From contig NZ_VUNC01000009.1 in NCBI RefSeq assembly GCF_009695875.1, positions 25,320 through 89,319 of the forward strand: DNA of 64,000 nucleotides. Direction: 5' to 3'. Within the stretch, counting starts at the first letter, position 1. Each line of letters opens with the position of its first letter. Positions 7,665-16,309 of this stretch are shown here, piece by piece. The notes beneath the pieces were generated by a model that saw only the letters and a list, made by a program, of their open reading frames with translations, ran no database searches and had not been told where the DNA came from. Source of the stretch: Olsenella porci. Lineage in GTDB: Bacteria; Actinomycetota; Coriobacteriia; Coriobacteriales; Atopobiaceae. The position numbers were made by a program, and so were the translations under genes.

Positions 7665-10600
7665 CTACGAGCGCCGTGAGAGACCCGCCTTTACGACCGC
7701 GGCGGCTACGGCAGCCACGCCTATCAGGAACAGGGGCCCTACTCCCATGCCACCGAAGAGCGGGAGGCTACCGACGGCCTTGACGTCGGTGACTGTGATG
7801 GCAAACCGTCCCTGGTCGTTCTTTTTGATTTTGGTCTTCGCTCCCGAGAGGCTCGTGAAGTCAGCGGTGCCGTCAACTTTGATAACGAGGGTGATCGTGC
7901 CCTTGGGGAGCTGATAGCCCTCGGGTGCCTTGGTCTCGGTGATGGTGTACGTGCCGGGACGGAGAGTGTTGGGAACGACGACCGTTCCGTCGCCCTTCGT
8001 GGTGAGCTCGACCACGCCCGGCGTTATCGAACCGTCGTCCTTGACGTAGCCGCCATCCGTTTGGATGGTGAACGCGGCCCCGGAAAGCGGTCCCTCGTCT
8101 GTCTTGCCGTCAGCCGAGACGCCCTTCTTGAGGAGCGAGAAGCCAAAGCTCGACGTGTTGGTGACGGTGAAGCCGTCAGCCATAGAGCCCTCTATCTTGG
8201 AGGAGTACCCGCTCAGCGGCTCCTCCTCCACGGAATAGGTGATCTCGTTTCCCTTCGAATCCCGCTTGGGGAGGTTCTTCCACACCACCGTGAGGTCGTT
8301 CCCTGTGGCACCTGCGTTGATGGTCCTGTCCTGGCCAGCAACCATTGTGGGGTTGGCATTCCCGACCTTCTGCATAAGGTGAAGGGTCACGGCAGGATGC
8401 CCAGCGGGATCGGCACCGCCGTCATTCCACACCTTGGTCGCTCGGACCTCGACCACGGTACGGTTGGTAATTGTGGGGATGTCTGCCGCCGCGTTGATCT
8501 CGTGACTCGCCGAGGTGACGTCGGAGGACGTCTGAGAGTAGGGTGCTGCCTTGGCGGAGAGGTTCGTCACCGTCGTTGTCCCGGAGCCAAAGGTGCCGCT
8601 CGTGCCACTCCCGTGGTTGGGCTCCGTCACCGTGAACGCGCTGAGGACGGTGTAGTTCCAGCTCTCTGGGGTACGGATCGTGAAGTCGTGGGAGTCGCTG
8701 CCGTCGTCCCACCACTCGACGGAGCCAAAGTCCGCAACGCCTTTGGTCACCTTGGCGGTGGCGCGCTGCCATCCCACGTTGTCCGAGGGCGAGAGGGCAA
8801 GAGTCTTGCCGTTGTACGCAGCACCGACGTTTGCGCTCACGTGGAGAAAGTACCTGTTGTTTCCAGCAAACGTGAGCTTGTAGCTCCCCGAGACACCCGT
8901 CTCGGTCTTGGTCTCCTTTGAGACGGTGACGCTTACCTTCGCGCTCTTGCCGCCAACCGTGACGGTGTAGGTGTAGGTGCCGGCCTGAGCGGACGAGAGG
9001 TCGACCTTTCCAAAGCTCACGCTTCCGTCGTCGCCAACCTGCGCCGTCGCGTTCTGTGGCGATGGCGCGCCATCGGAGGCGGTGACGGTAGCGGTGCCGC
9101 CAAGACCCTTCACCGTTGCGGAGAGCGTGCCGGAGGGTGCGCCGTTGTCCTGCGAGAACGCCGGCGTGATTGAGGTATCGTGCGAACCCCTCGTGACCTC
9201 GAGCTCCGCCACGTGGCTCCCGGCGCTCACGAGGTACTTGTAGGTGCCGGAGTTCACCTTTGAGAAGTCCACCTTCCCAAAGTCTGCCGTACCGTCCGAG
9301 CCAATCTGGGCACTTGCGCACTGGGGCATGGGCGCACCATCGGTCTCGGCAGATATGGTCGCCGCCCCTGCGATGCCGTTGACCCTGGCGACGATCCCGC
9401 CGTTCTCGTACGTTGCGGAGAGCGTACCCTCCCCGTAACTCGTCGTGATGGCGATGGGGTCCCCCGAGGCCTTGGAGTTGTAGGTGCCGCTCACGCGAAC
9501 CTTGACCTGCTCGGCGGAATAGACGATCCCATCCTTGGTGCAGGTCCCGTCCCCGTTGTCCGTCGCGCCAGTCGGGACCTGCTCGGAGATGGTGTAGTCG
9601 CGATTGATGGTGCCATCCTGGTAGTTGAAGTCCGAGGGCAGGAAGCCTGGAACCGTGAAGTGCGCGATGCCGTCGGCCCCGTTTGTTGCCGTACCCACCT
9701 GGCTGCCGTTTGCGTCCCTCAGCACGAACGCGAACTGGCCCTTCTGCAGGTCGCCCCCAACGAGCGACTTCTTCGCCTTGAGGTCGATGCTGTTGCCGCT
9801 CTGGTAGGAGTTCGAGAACTTGGGGCGATAGTCGTCCCCGCTCCCCTCCTGCTTTGAGAACTTGCTGTCGGAATACCAGGTGTTCTGGATGCTGTAGCTG
9901 CCATCCTTGCCCTGGACCACAGCGGCCTTGAGGTAGTGGACGTGACCGTCGTACACCACGCCGTCCTTGGTGTAGGTGCTGTCGCCGTTGTCCTTGGCGC
10001 CACCGGGAACGACCTCACGCACGCTGTAGTAATAAGTCTTGCTGGCATTTTGCGCGCCCAGCTGCATGGAACCAAAGTTGACGCTGCCGTCCGCCGCGCA
10101 CCCGACGGTGGCGGAGGTGTAGTCCTTCCCCGTCTCGTCCGAGGCGATGCGGTCCTTTGGGATGCCGATTGGCATGGCTGGTGCGGTGTCACCGTCGTAG
10201 TAGCCGCGGAGCTCAAACTGGAACTGACCCTGGCGGAGGTTGACCTGCTTGCCACCCGAGGTGAGCGTCTTCTGGGCGGAAATGGAGTCTCCGCCCACCA
10301 GGTTGTACTTGATCTTCATGTTGGAGAGCTGGTTGCCGCGCTCCATGTAGAAGAAGCTCATGGTGTGAGAGGTGTAGTCCGCGAAGGTGTTCCCATTCCA
10401 CGAGACGGAGCCTTCGCGGCCGGCCGCCTGGTAGAGGCCTCTCAGGGTGTACGTTGCCGTTTCGCCCTTCGTTTCGCCCTTCTGTCTCACGTCGCTGATC
10501 TTTACCGCGCCCGTGCTGTAGTTGATGTCGAGGGATGACGCACCGTGAATGCCGCCTAGGTCTCCCACGAGCACGCCATCGATGTACACCCACACGTCGT

Positions 10601-11426
10601 CGTCGCCCGAGAACTCAAATGTCATGGGCTCGAGGCTGCCGTCGGCCTTCTCCACCATGCCGCCGTAGGGCTGCGTGAAGGGCGTGGTCATGGTGACGCC
10701 GAAGTAGTGGTCGTGGTAGTTTCCCCTATGCGTACTGTGATACTGCGGGGCAATGGTCGGATCAAAGGGGAAGAAACCGTAGTAGGTTGCCTCGTCCTTC
10801 CCGTTGATGTCGTGACTTGCATACCCCGGAAGCGTGGAGACGATGAAGCTCTTAGAGTTCTTGTCGAACATCGCCCAGTCGTCAGCGCTGTTATAGTAGT
10901 AGTAGCCGTCGCTGTCCTGCTGGAAGAGGTGGGTGGCACCCGTATAGGACGCCTTGCCGTTCTGAGTCTTTGTGGGGTCAAACAGGTATGCGAGGGACTC
11001 GCCGCCATTTTCGGAGGAGAGGACGGGATAGCCGTCTTCGCCCAGGGTTTTCTGGACGATGCCCTGGGTTACGATATTGCCCCCCAGATACTTGTTCAAG
11101 TCACCCGTGACCTGATTGTTAAGCTGGTGGAACTTGAGATTGTGGTTTGCGTTGATGCCGCGATCTAGTGGGCCAACACCATTCTTGTTCTGCCATAGGC
11201 TATCGTCCTCGTCCTGGCTGTCAATCCAGTAGTCGAAGACGTTCATGGTGGCGCCAAGAGGGTTAGAGACGGTCTGCAGAGTCTTCGCAATCGCTGTGGC
11301 AGGTGTGGCAAATGCCACCAGCAGGGCTACTAGGAGACCCCCCCCCCAGAGCAGAATTCCAGTCATACGAGACGCGCCAAGCCGGGTTCCCGTCGCGCTG
11401 CCTTCAGCCAGATCAGAGCACCGCAT
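7665..11426 (-). CDS. Pilus tip adhesin: fibro-slime, pilin isopeptide, CnaB and SpaA domains
   Basis: Large surface protein of about 1253 residues, likely the pilus tip or minor subunit. I chose ATG 11426, which GGGGG precedes; TTG 11438 is possible. After the signal segment (ILLWGGGLLVALLVAFATPATA) there is a fibro-slime/PA14-like domain with GDDDVWVYIDGVLVGDLGG. Two Spy0128-type isopeptide domains (YYYSVREVVPGG) follow, then repeated 'G-YKYLV / GTYTYTV' beta modules, a CnaB (KVWNDGG) and a SpaA domain (TKAPEGYQLPKG). The sorting signal is LPLFGG, not canonical LPxTG, before a membrane span and SRRS tail. It is first in the operon under the c-di-GMP riboswitch. Confidence 0.9.
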   Translation of the reverse strand: MRCSDLAEGSATGTRLGASRMTGILLWGGGLLVALLVAFATPATAIAKTLQTVSNPLGATMNVFDYWIDSQDEDDSLWQNKNGVGPLDRGINANHNLKFHQLNNQVTGDLNKYLGGNIVTQGIVQKTLGEDGYPVLSSENGGESLAYLFDPTKTQNGKASYTGATHLFQQDSDGYYYYNSADDWAMFDKNSKSFIVSTLPGYASHDINGKDEATYYGFFPFDPTIAPQYHSTHRGNYHDHYFGVTMTTPFTQPYGGMVEKADGSLEPMTFEFSGDDDVWVYIDGVLVGDLGGIHGASSLDINYSTGAVKISDVRQKGETKGETATYTLRGLYQAAGREGSVSWNGNTFADYTSHTMSFFYMERGNQLSNMKIKYNLVGGDSISAQKTLTSGGKQVNLRQGQFQFELRGYYDGDTAPAMPIGIPKDRIASDETGKDYTSATVGCAADGSVNFGSMQLGAQNASKTYYYSVREVVPGGAKDNGDSTYTKDGVVYDGHVHYLKAAVVQGKDGSYSIQNTWYSDSKFSKQEGSGDDYRPKFSNSYQSGNSIDLKAKKSLVGGDLQKGQFAFVLRDANGSQVGTATNGADGIAHFTVPGFLPSDFNYQDGTINRDYTISEQVPTGATDNGDGTCTKDGIVYSAEQVKVRVSGTYNSKASGDPIAITTSYGEGTLSATYENGGIVARVNGIAGAATISAETDGAPMPQCASAQIGSDGTADFGKVDFSKVNSGTYKYLVSAGSHVAELEVTRGSHDTSITPAFSQDNGAPSGTLSATVKGLGGTATVTASDGAPSPQNATAQVGDDGSVSFGKVDLSSAQAGTYTYTVTVGGKSAKVSVTVSKETKTETGVSGSYKLTFAGNNRYFLHVSANVGAAYNGKTLALSPSDNVGWQRATAKVTKGVADFGSVEWWDDGSDSHDFTIRTPESWNYTVLSAFTVTEPNHGSGTSGTFGSGTTTVTNLSAKAAPYSQTSSDVTSASHEINAAADIPTITNRTVVEVRATKVWNDGGADPAGHPAVTLHLMQKVGNANPTMVAGQDRTINAGATGNDLTVVWKNLPKRDSKGNEITYSVEEEPLSGYSSKIEGSMADGFTVTNTSSFGFSLLKKGVSADGKTDEGPLSGAAFTIQTDGGYVKDDGSITPGVVELTTKGDGTVVVPNTLRPGTYTITETKAPEGYQLPKGTITLVIKVDGTADFTSLSGAKTKIKKNDQGRFAITVTDVKAVGSLPLFGGMGVGPLFLIGVAAVAAAVVKAGLSRRS

Positions 11427-11459
11427 TTGTACCCCCAACCAACAGCCAAGACGTGAAAG

Positions 11460-11495
11460 GCTGCTTACGCCGTTCAGAGCAAACGGAAAAGCAGC
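11460..11495 (-). promoter_or_regulatory. Expression-platform hairpin of the pilus riboswitch
   Basis: On the minus strand GCTGCTTTTCCGTT pairs with AACGG-CGT-AAGCAGC, followed by CTTTC. Its 5' arm overlaps the 3' end of the aptamer (GCAGCTGC), so aptamer folding and this hairpin exclude each other. It could act as a terminator or slow the polymerase; whether ligand turns expression on or off is not certain. Confidence 0.55.
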
Positions 11496-11556
11496 TGGCT
11501 GCCTGTTAGGGCCCTGTAGCTTTGCGTCACCGCCTTTCGGCGGCTTTGCCTTTATA
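11480..11556 (-). ncRNA. Cyclic di-GMP-I (GEMM) riboswitch aptamer
   Basis: The minus strand shows the conserved core in order: GGCAAAGCC, a CGCC-GAAA-GGCG stem with GAAA tetraloop, GACGCAAAGCTA, GGGCCCTAA, and the tetraloop-receptor-like end GGCAGCCAGCTGC. This is the c-di-GMP-I consensus. It lies about 55 bases upstream of the tip adhesin start, so it controls the whole pilus operon. A GGDEF/EAL protein at 17.9-22.6 kb could set the ligand level. Confidence 0.93.
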
Positions 11557-11737
11557 TTCCGAACCGATAATCCAACACCTTTAAGTTCTTGTGCAGGATA
11601 CTAATCCTCCGCCTTTGTTCACACAAGGCATTTTTCAGGTCTGCAGGTTCTAAATTAGGGACCAGAGCCAAGTTTGGGTCCTCAATGAAAAATGGAGCCC
11701 CCGAGCTTTCACGCCCCTGATGCGTTCCAATCATCAT

Positions 11738-11766
11738 CACCCGCATAGCGGGTGGTTTGCTTTTAG
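11738..11766 (+). terminator. Intrinsic terminator
   Basis: CACCCGC-ATA-GCGGGTG followed by GTTTGCTTTT. It lies in the intergenic region between the pilus promoter and the small gene at 11893. Confidence 0.6.
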
Positions 11767-11785
11767 TGTATAACCCAGAAAAGCC

Positions 11786-11809
11786 GGCCAGGGACTCAAG
11801 TCCCTGGCC
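11786..11809. terminator. Perfect 24-base palindromic hairpin
   Basis: GGCCAGGGACT pairs exactly with AGTCCCTGGCC. No T-run follows, so it may be a rho-dependent stop or a remnant of a repeat element next to the terminator at 11738. Confidence 0.45.
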
Positions 11810-11892
11810 TTCACTTCGTTCAGACCAGATGGTCGGCCACCCAGGCTCTTGGGTACATGATGCAAAGTGACACCCAGCTCAAGGAGGCTCCA

Positions 11893-12090
11893 ATGGACAA
11901 CAAGTTCTTCAGCGACGAGGACCCGTACTTCCAGGTGTGTGACAGGCTCGATGCCGGGGAGAAGCCCGAGGCGGTATACGCCTGGGCGCAGAAGCAGCGT
12001 GGTAAGGCAAAAGACGAGGTGCTTCGCGACGAGTGGGACGAGGCACTGCGCTACATCCGGGAGGAGAACCCCGGGCTTCAGGTCTCCTAA
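11893..12090 (+). CDS. Small acidic protein, 65 residues, unknown
   Basis: ATG at 11893 follows a good RBS (AAGGAGG). An in-frame upstream ATG at 11857 has none. The product (MDNKFFSDEDPYFQVCDRL...) is acidic, helical and soluble, with a single Cys and a repeated charged pattern. It has no signal peptide or membrane span. Codon use is like the host genes, which supports that it is real. It appears to be monocistronic, after two hairpins and before a 400-base gap. I do not recognise a family. Confidence 0.65.
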   Translation: MDNKFFSDEDPYFQVCDRLDAGEKPEAVYAWAQKQRGKAKDEVLRDEWDEALRYIREENPGLQVS

Positions 12091-12503
12091 GCGGGTCTCG
12101 GTGGCCCTAACCCACCAATAGCACTAGTAAATGCGCAGGCAAGAGGGTATATTCCATCTGACCTGCTTTTCTGAGTTGACCCCCGCTGTTTCTCCCCATT
12201 GAATTGACGGGGTTCCAAGCAAGCTCCATGAGCCAAGACGGGAGACAGGAGTGGCCTCGAAATCACGAACGCAAACCCTGTCCCCCAACGCTGTTTTCCA
12301 CCTCCCCAGGAGAAGGCAAGCTGAATACGGGGAGTTCGTGCTCGGACATCAATACTTCCCACACCCCCGCAATCCCTACAATCGTATGGCCCTGCATGGT
12401 GGGCCTATGCAAAGCCGAGGTGGGAATGTCCTCGCGCATGTCGCCAACACGTACCTGGGTTCATCTTTCCTACCTGCGCCAAGCAAGATTCCGAGATGCG
12501 TAC
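12091..12503. other. Gap of 413 bases with no supported gene
   Basis: The stretch between the small acidic gene and the DUF1295 gene has an open plus-strand frame in its second half, but its translation looks random and has no RBS. Nothing recognisable is present, and it may hold the promoter of the next gene. Confidence 0.5.
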
Positions 12504-13295
12504 ATGAGAAGTTTCCTCATCCTTCTTGCCCTGGCCCTTGTTGCCAGCTCTTGCGGCTTCCGCAAGTACGTGTGGTTCATCTCCATCGGCTATGGGACGG
12601 CCATCGGCCTGATCGGGGTTGGCCTCCTGGCGCTGTTCCGGGACTCCCTCACCATCGGGACCGCATCGCAGTGTGCCCTGCTCGTCGTCTACGGATGCCG
12701 CCTTGCCGGCTACCTGGTCTACAGGGACGCAAAGACCTCCTACAACCGCCGCATGAAGGGAGAGATCAAGTCAGACGACGGCGTCTCCCTTGCGGCTAAG
12801 GTGGGCATCTGGGTCTCCGCCTCGCTCCTCTACGTGCTTCAGACGTCTCCCGTCCTGTTCCGTCTGGGCGATAACCGCGACACAGATGCCCTCTGCTACG
12901 TCGGGCTGGCAATCTCGGCGACAGGACTCGTTCTCGAGACGACGGCAGACCTCCAGAAGAACCGCGAAAAGCGGGAGAGGCCCGGGCGCTTCGTGGACAC
13001 CGGGCTCTTCCGCCTGGTGCGCTGCCCCAACTACCTTGGCGAGATGGTCTTCTGGACCGGCGTCTTCGCATCAGGACTGAGCGTGTACGGCAACGCCATC
13101 GAATTGGCCTGCTCCATCCTCGGATACCCGGGGATCATCTACGTTATGTTCGGTGGTACGCGGCGTCTAGAGATTCGGCAGGACAAGAACTACGGGGACG
13201 ACCCCGAGTACCGGGACTACAAGTCCAGGACGCCGATCATGGTCCCGTTCGTCCCGCTCTACTCCGTGAAGGATCACAAGTGGCTGGTCGCATGA
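12504..13295 (+). CDS. DUF1295 / steroid 5-alpha-reductase-like membrane protein
   Basis: Polytopic membrane protein, 263 residues from ATG 12504; the frame is open upstream, but the translation before this Met is not hydrophobic. It has at least six hydrophobic segments. The C-terminal block GRFVDTGLFRLVRCPNYLGE, then Y-----EYR-Y, is the signature of this family. The motif resembles the NADPH-binding end of 5-alpha-reductases and isoprenylcysteine methyltransferases. The true substrate is unknown. It is followed 6 bases later by a decayed gene for another membrane protein, suggesting a former two-gene operon. Confidence 0.85.
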   Translation: MRSFLILLALALVASSCGFRKYVWFISIGYGTAIGLIGVGLLALFRDSLTIGTASQCALLVVYGCRLAGYLVYRDAKTSYNRRMKGEIKSDDGVSLAAKVGIWVSASLLYVLQTSPVLFRLGDNRDTDALCYVGLAISATGLVLETTADLQKNREKRERPGRFVDTGLFRLVRCPNYLGEMVFWTGVFASGLSVYGNAIELACSILGYPGIIYVMFGGTRRLEIRQDKNYGDDPEYRDYKSRTPIMVPFVPLYSVKDHKWLVA

Positions 13296-13301
13296 GGGTC
13301 C

Positions 13302-13812
13302 ATGAGGAGGAGCAGGAGGACGCCATCCCCGAGGGATTCACCCCCCCTGATGGCACTGCTTGACTGCGCGCCCGCGGCATTCTTCTGCATTGGCGCGGAC
13401 GTGCTGGCAACGCGATTCGACAGCACCCTGTTCCGCGTCGGCATCGTGCTGGTGGTGCTCGCCGGAGCGCTCAAGGCGTCCTGAAAGCTCGTGATCGCGC
13501 TGGCGGGGAGGGACGTTCGCTTCCTCAACCGGCAGATGAGATACCTGATGCCCGCCGGCTTTGCACTGGCGCTCATCTCGCTCGCAGTGGACCGCGCGCG
13601 TTGGTCGCCCGCTGCCATGCTGCGTCACGTGATCTCCCTGCCCGCCCTCCCCCTTCTTATCGCGGGGAGACTGCAGGCATGCTCCTGATAGCCTGGTTCG
13701 CCCGTCACCTGAACGGGCGCGACGCGCGGGCAAACTAGAAGGGGCAGATGGTGAACGCGATTTCCCAGTTGTGCATCATGCTCGCCATCGTGCTCTGTGA
13801 TCTGAGTGGACA
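13302..13812 (+). pseudogene. Decayed small membrane protein gene
   Basis: One frame reads a hydrophobic protein (LMALLDCAPAAFFCIGAD, LFRVGIVLVVLAGALKAS), stops at TGA 13482-13484, then continues in the same frame (KLVIALAGRDVRFLNRQMRY... ALISLAVDRARWSP). Near 13670 the reading shifts one frame (GMLLIAWFARHLNGRDARAN), meets TAG at about 13735, and continues MVNAISQLCIMLAIVLC. Each stop is one base from a Trp codon. At least two stops and one frameshift make this a pseudogene. It probably worked with the DUF1295 protein just upstream. I do not recognise a named family. Confidence 0.65.
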
Positions 13813-13817
13813 ACGAG

Positions 13818-13851
13818 GAGGGGGACGGGACCTCAAGTTGTCCCGCCCCCC
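13818..13851. terminator. Bidirectional terminator between convergent genes
   Basis: GGGGGACGGGAC pairs with GTCCCGCCCCCC around an 8-base loop. It sits between the plus-strand pseudogene and the minus-strand SDR gene. Confidence 0.75.
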
Positions 13852-13911
13852 TTCACATTCCCCCAAACGGGGTAGCGTCGCCTTCCGCCCCTTCTCGCGA
13901 CGTCCTCTGCC

Positions 13912-14694
13912 CTAGTGCGCGGGGACGATCGCGTCGAGGTTGAACCCCATTCCGGTCGTGTGCGCCGTTGCGTCCGACGCCAGGAACAGAACGGCGTTGG
14001 CAACCTCCTCGGGACGCGCGTAGCGCTTGTCGAGGGCGGTGGAGGCAAAGATCTTCTCGGCCTCCTCGTGGGTCTTGGTGTCACCGAAGGTATCGAACTC
14101 GATGCGGCGCATCATGTCGGTGTCAACGGGGCCCGGGCAGACGTAGTTTACGTGGATGCCCTGGGGCATCAGCTCCTGCGCCACGCACTTGGTGAGGCCA
14201 GCCACGGCGTACTTTGAGCTCACGTAGGCCTGCATCGTGGCGGTGGGGGTATAGGAGCCGGCGGAGGCGAGCACCACGATGGAGCCGGCGCCCTTCTCCA
14301 CGAGGACCGGGGAGGCGTACTTCATGAGCCACATAGGAGAGTAGACGTTGAGGGTGTAGACCTTCTCGAACTCCTCCGTCGACTGTTGGGAGACCGGGCA
14401 GACCTTGCCCTCGTACCCGGCGTTGCAGACCACGATGTCAATCGTTCCGTAGGCAGCGACCGTGTCGTCGACGAGCTTCTTGACCTGCTCCTCCTTGGTG
14501 GCGTCGCAGACGAAGCCCTTTGCATGGCCGTCGTCCACGCCAAGCCCCGGGATGAGCCTGTCGAGCTTCTCCTGGCGCGTCGACGAGAGGGCGAGCTTAG
14601 AGCCCTCCGCCGCGAACGCGCGGGCGATCGCGGAGCCAATGCCACCGGTGGAGCCGGTGATGAGAACGACCTTGTCCTTCAGATTCAGATTCAT
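13912..14694 (-). CDS. Short-chain dehydrogenase/reductase (SDR)
   Basis: Classical NAD(P)-dependent SDR, 260 residues. The cofactor motif TGSTGGIG is at residues 13-20, NAG follows IVVCNAG at about 90, a Ser-Tyr-Lys catalytic set is visible with YVSSK at 157-161, and PGPVDTDM is in its usual place. C-terminal AHTTGMGFNLDAI is typical. The start at 14694 is preceded by AGGGAA-like sequence. It is monocistronic, facing the terminator at 13818. Substrate is not predictable from sequence; homologues act on sugars, steroids or 3-ketoacyl groups. Confidence 0.9.
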   Translation of the reverse strand: MNLNLKDKVVLITGSTGGIGSAIARAFAAEGSKLALSSTRQEKLDRLIPGLGVDDGHAKGFVCDATKEEQVKKLVDDTVAAYGTIDIVVCNAGYEGKVCPVSQQSTEEFEKVYTLNVYSPMWLMKYASPVLVEKGAGSIVVLASAGSYTPTATMQAYVSSKYAVAGLTKCVAQELMPQGIHVNYVCPGPVDTDMMRRIEFDTFGDTKTHEEAEKIFASTALDKRYARPEEVANAVLFLASDATAHTTGMGFNLDAIVPAH

Positions 14695-14897
14695 TGCTTT
14701 CCCTTCTCGTGTGTTCTCGCCCCCTATAAATTAACCCTAGTAAGGTAATCATGACCACGGTACGTGGCACCAATCCGCAAACGGCGCCTTGCGTCAAAGG
14801 AGCGCAGGGACAGGCCTCCCCCTACCCCCGACGGCATCCGTCGCGAATGCGGGGGATGACGCTTGCCGCCCGGAATATGGGACCCGCCTGGTGGGCC

Positions 14898-16133
14898 TCA
14901 CGACCCCGAGATTCCCATGTAACGCAACATGCCATCTGCCGCCAGCTTGGCGCCAGCGACCGCATGCACGACGGTCTTTGGCCCCGTGACGACGTCACCC
15001 GCCCCAAAGACGCCCGGCACCGTTGTCATGCCGTTCTCGTCCACCCTGAGCGTCCCGCCGTCGGTGGCCTCGAGGCCCCTCGTCGTCAGCAGCAGTTTGT
15101 TCTTTGGGACCTGCGACACGCAGAATATGGTCGTATCGGCGTCAAAGTGGACCGTCTCGTCGCCCATGCCCGCGAAGGAGCCGTCCTCCGCAAGGATCGA
15201 GCGCTTGAAGACGGGACCGCCCTCGTCCACCGCCACCACCGAGAGGCCGTATTCAATCTGCGCCCCATCGAGCTCGGCAAACTCCACCTCGTCGGAGGAG
15301 GCCGAGACGCCGCCCCAGTTGGAGAAGAGGGTCACGTGGCGGGCACCCTTCCTCAGTGCAGTCCGGGCCACGTCCATGGCGACGTTGCCAACGCCGATCA
15401 CGGCGACGTTGCGACCGGTCTCGCAGTCGTCTGGGTTCACCAAGTAGTCGATGCCAAAGAAGACGTTGCCCCGCGCCTGCCCCCTGATGCCCAGGGTGCG
15501 CGCCCTCCACGCCCCGGTGCCAACGAATACGGCGTCGTATCCGTCTCGCAGCAGGTCCTCGATCTTGAGGGCACCGCCTATGGTCGTGGCGGTGCGAATC
15601 CGCACGCCAAGCGAGACCAGAAGCTCGCGATATCTCTCCACGTAGCTCTTGGGCAGGCGGAAGTCGGGAATCCCATACTCAAGGACGCCGCCGATCTTCG
15701 GCTTCTGCTCGAACATGGTGACCTCGCAGCCCGCAAGCGCCAGCCTGATCGCGACGACCATGCCTGCGGGGCCAGAGCCCACGACGGCGGCAGCCCGGCC
15801 ATTTGGCGCCGCCTTCGAGGCGACGATGCGATGCATGTCTCGCCCAAGGTAGGACTCCGACACATATGCCTCGATGGACGAGAAGTGGATTGGGTTGCCC
15901 CTCCTGCCCTGCACGCAGTGCCCCTCGCACTGGCTTCCGTGGTTGCAGACGATGGAGCAGATGGCCGACATGGGGTTGTTCTCGAAGAGGATGGCACCCG
16001 CGGTCTCAAGGTCATGCTCCCTGAACAGGCGGATGACCTCGGGTATCGGGGTATGGACCGGGCACCCCTCCTGGCAGAGCGGACGGCGGCATTGGAGGCA
16101 ACGGTTTGCTTCCTCGACGATGTGCAGTGACAT
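14898..16133 (-). CDS. FAD/NAD(P)H-dependent oxidoreductase of the GltD (glutamate synthase small chain) type
   Basis: Flavoprotein of 411 residues. The N-terminal domain has two Cys clusters (CLQCRRPLCQEGC at 12-24 and CSIVCNHGSQCEGHC near 58-72) that bind [4Fe-4S] centres in this family. It has an FAD motif (VVGSGPAGM, about 117) and an NAD(P) motif (VIGVGNVAMD, about 245), and ends with GAGDVVTGPKTVVHAVAGAK, the usual FAD closing motif. No large glutamate synthase gene is next to it. The nearest genes are an SDR and a NERD protein, so it may be a stand-alone electron-transfer partner, as in many anaerobes. Monocistronic by spacing. Confidence 0.88.
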   Translation of the reverse strand: MSLHIVEEANRCLQCRRPLCQEGCPVHTPIPEVIRLFREHDLETAGAILFENNPMSAICSIVCNHGSQCEGHCVQGRRGNPIHFSSIEAYVSESYLGRDMHRIVASKAAPNGRAAAVVGSGPAGMVVAIRLALAGCEVTMFEQKPKIGGVLEYGIPDFRLPKSYVERYRELLVSLGVRIRTATTIGGALKIEDLLRDGYDAVFVGTGAWRARTLGIRGQARGNVFFGIDYLVNPDDCETGRNVAVIGVGNVAMDVARTALRKGARHVTLFSNWGGVSASSDEVEFAELDGAQIEYGLSVVAVDEGGPVFKRSILAEDGSFAGMGDETVHFDADTTIFCVSQVPKNKLLLTTRGLEATDGGTLRVDENGMTTVPGVFGAGDVVTGPKTVVHAVAGAKLAADGMLRYMGISGS

Positions 16134-16309
16134 GTACTCCCTCTTCCGCGACGACCAAGGGTAACTTCATCAAATGTGGCACTAGGTGCAGCCCGTCCGA
16201 TGGTACCTGTCCCCCACCCCGTTTGCCACGGCGCCTCCGTGTGCGTCGCACACGCGACGCTCACCGGCGGATGCGGTGCAGGGGACAGCATGAAGCCGCG
16301 CGTCACGCC

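Noticed and set aside
12204..12503. N-terminal extension of the DUF1295 protein
   Set aside because: No hydrophobic or conserved pattern before ATG 12504, and the translation looks random.
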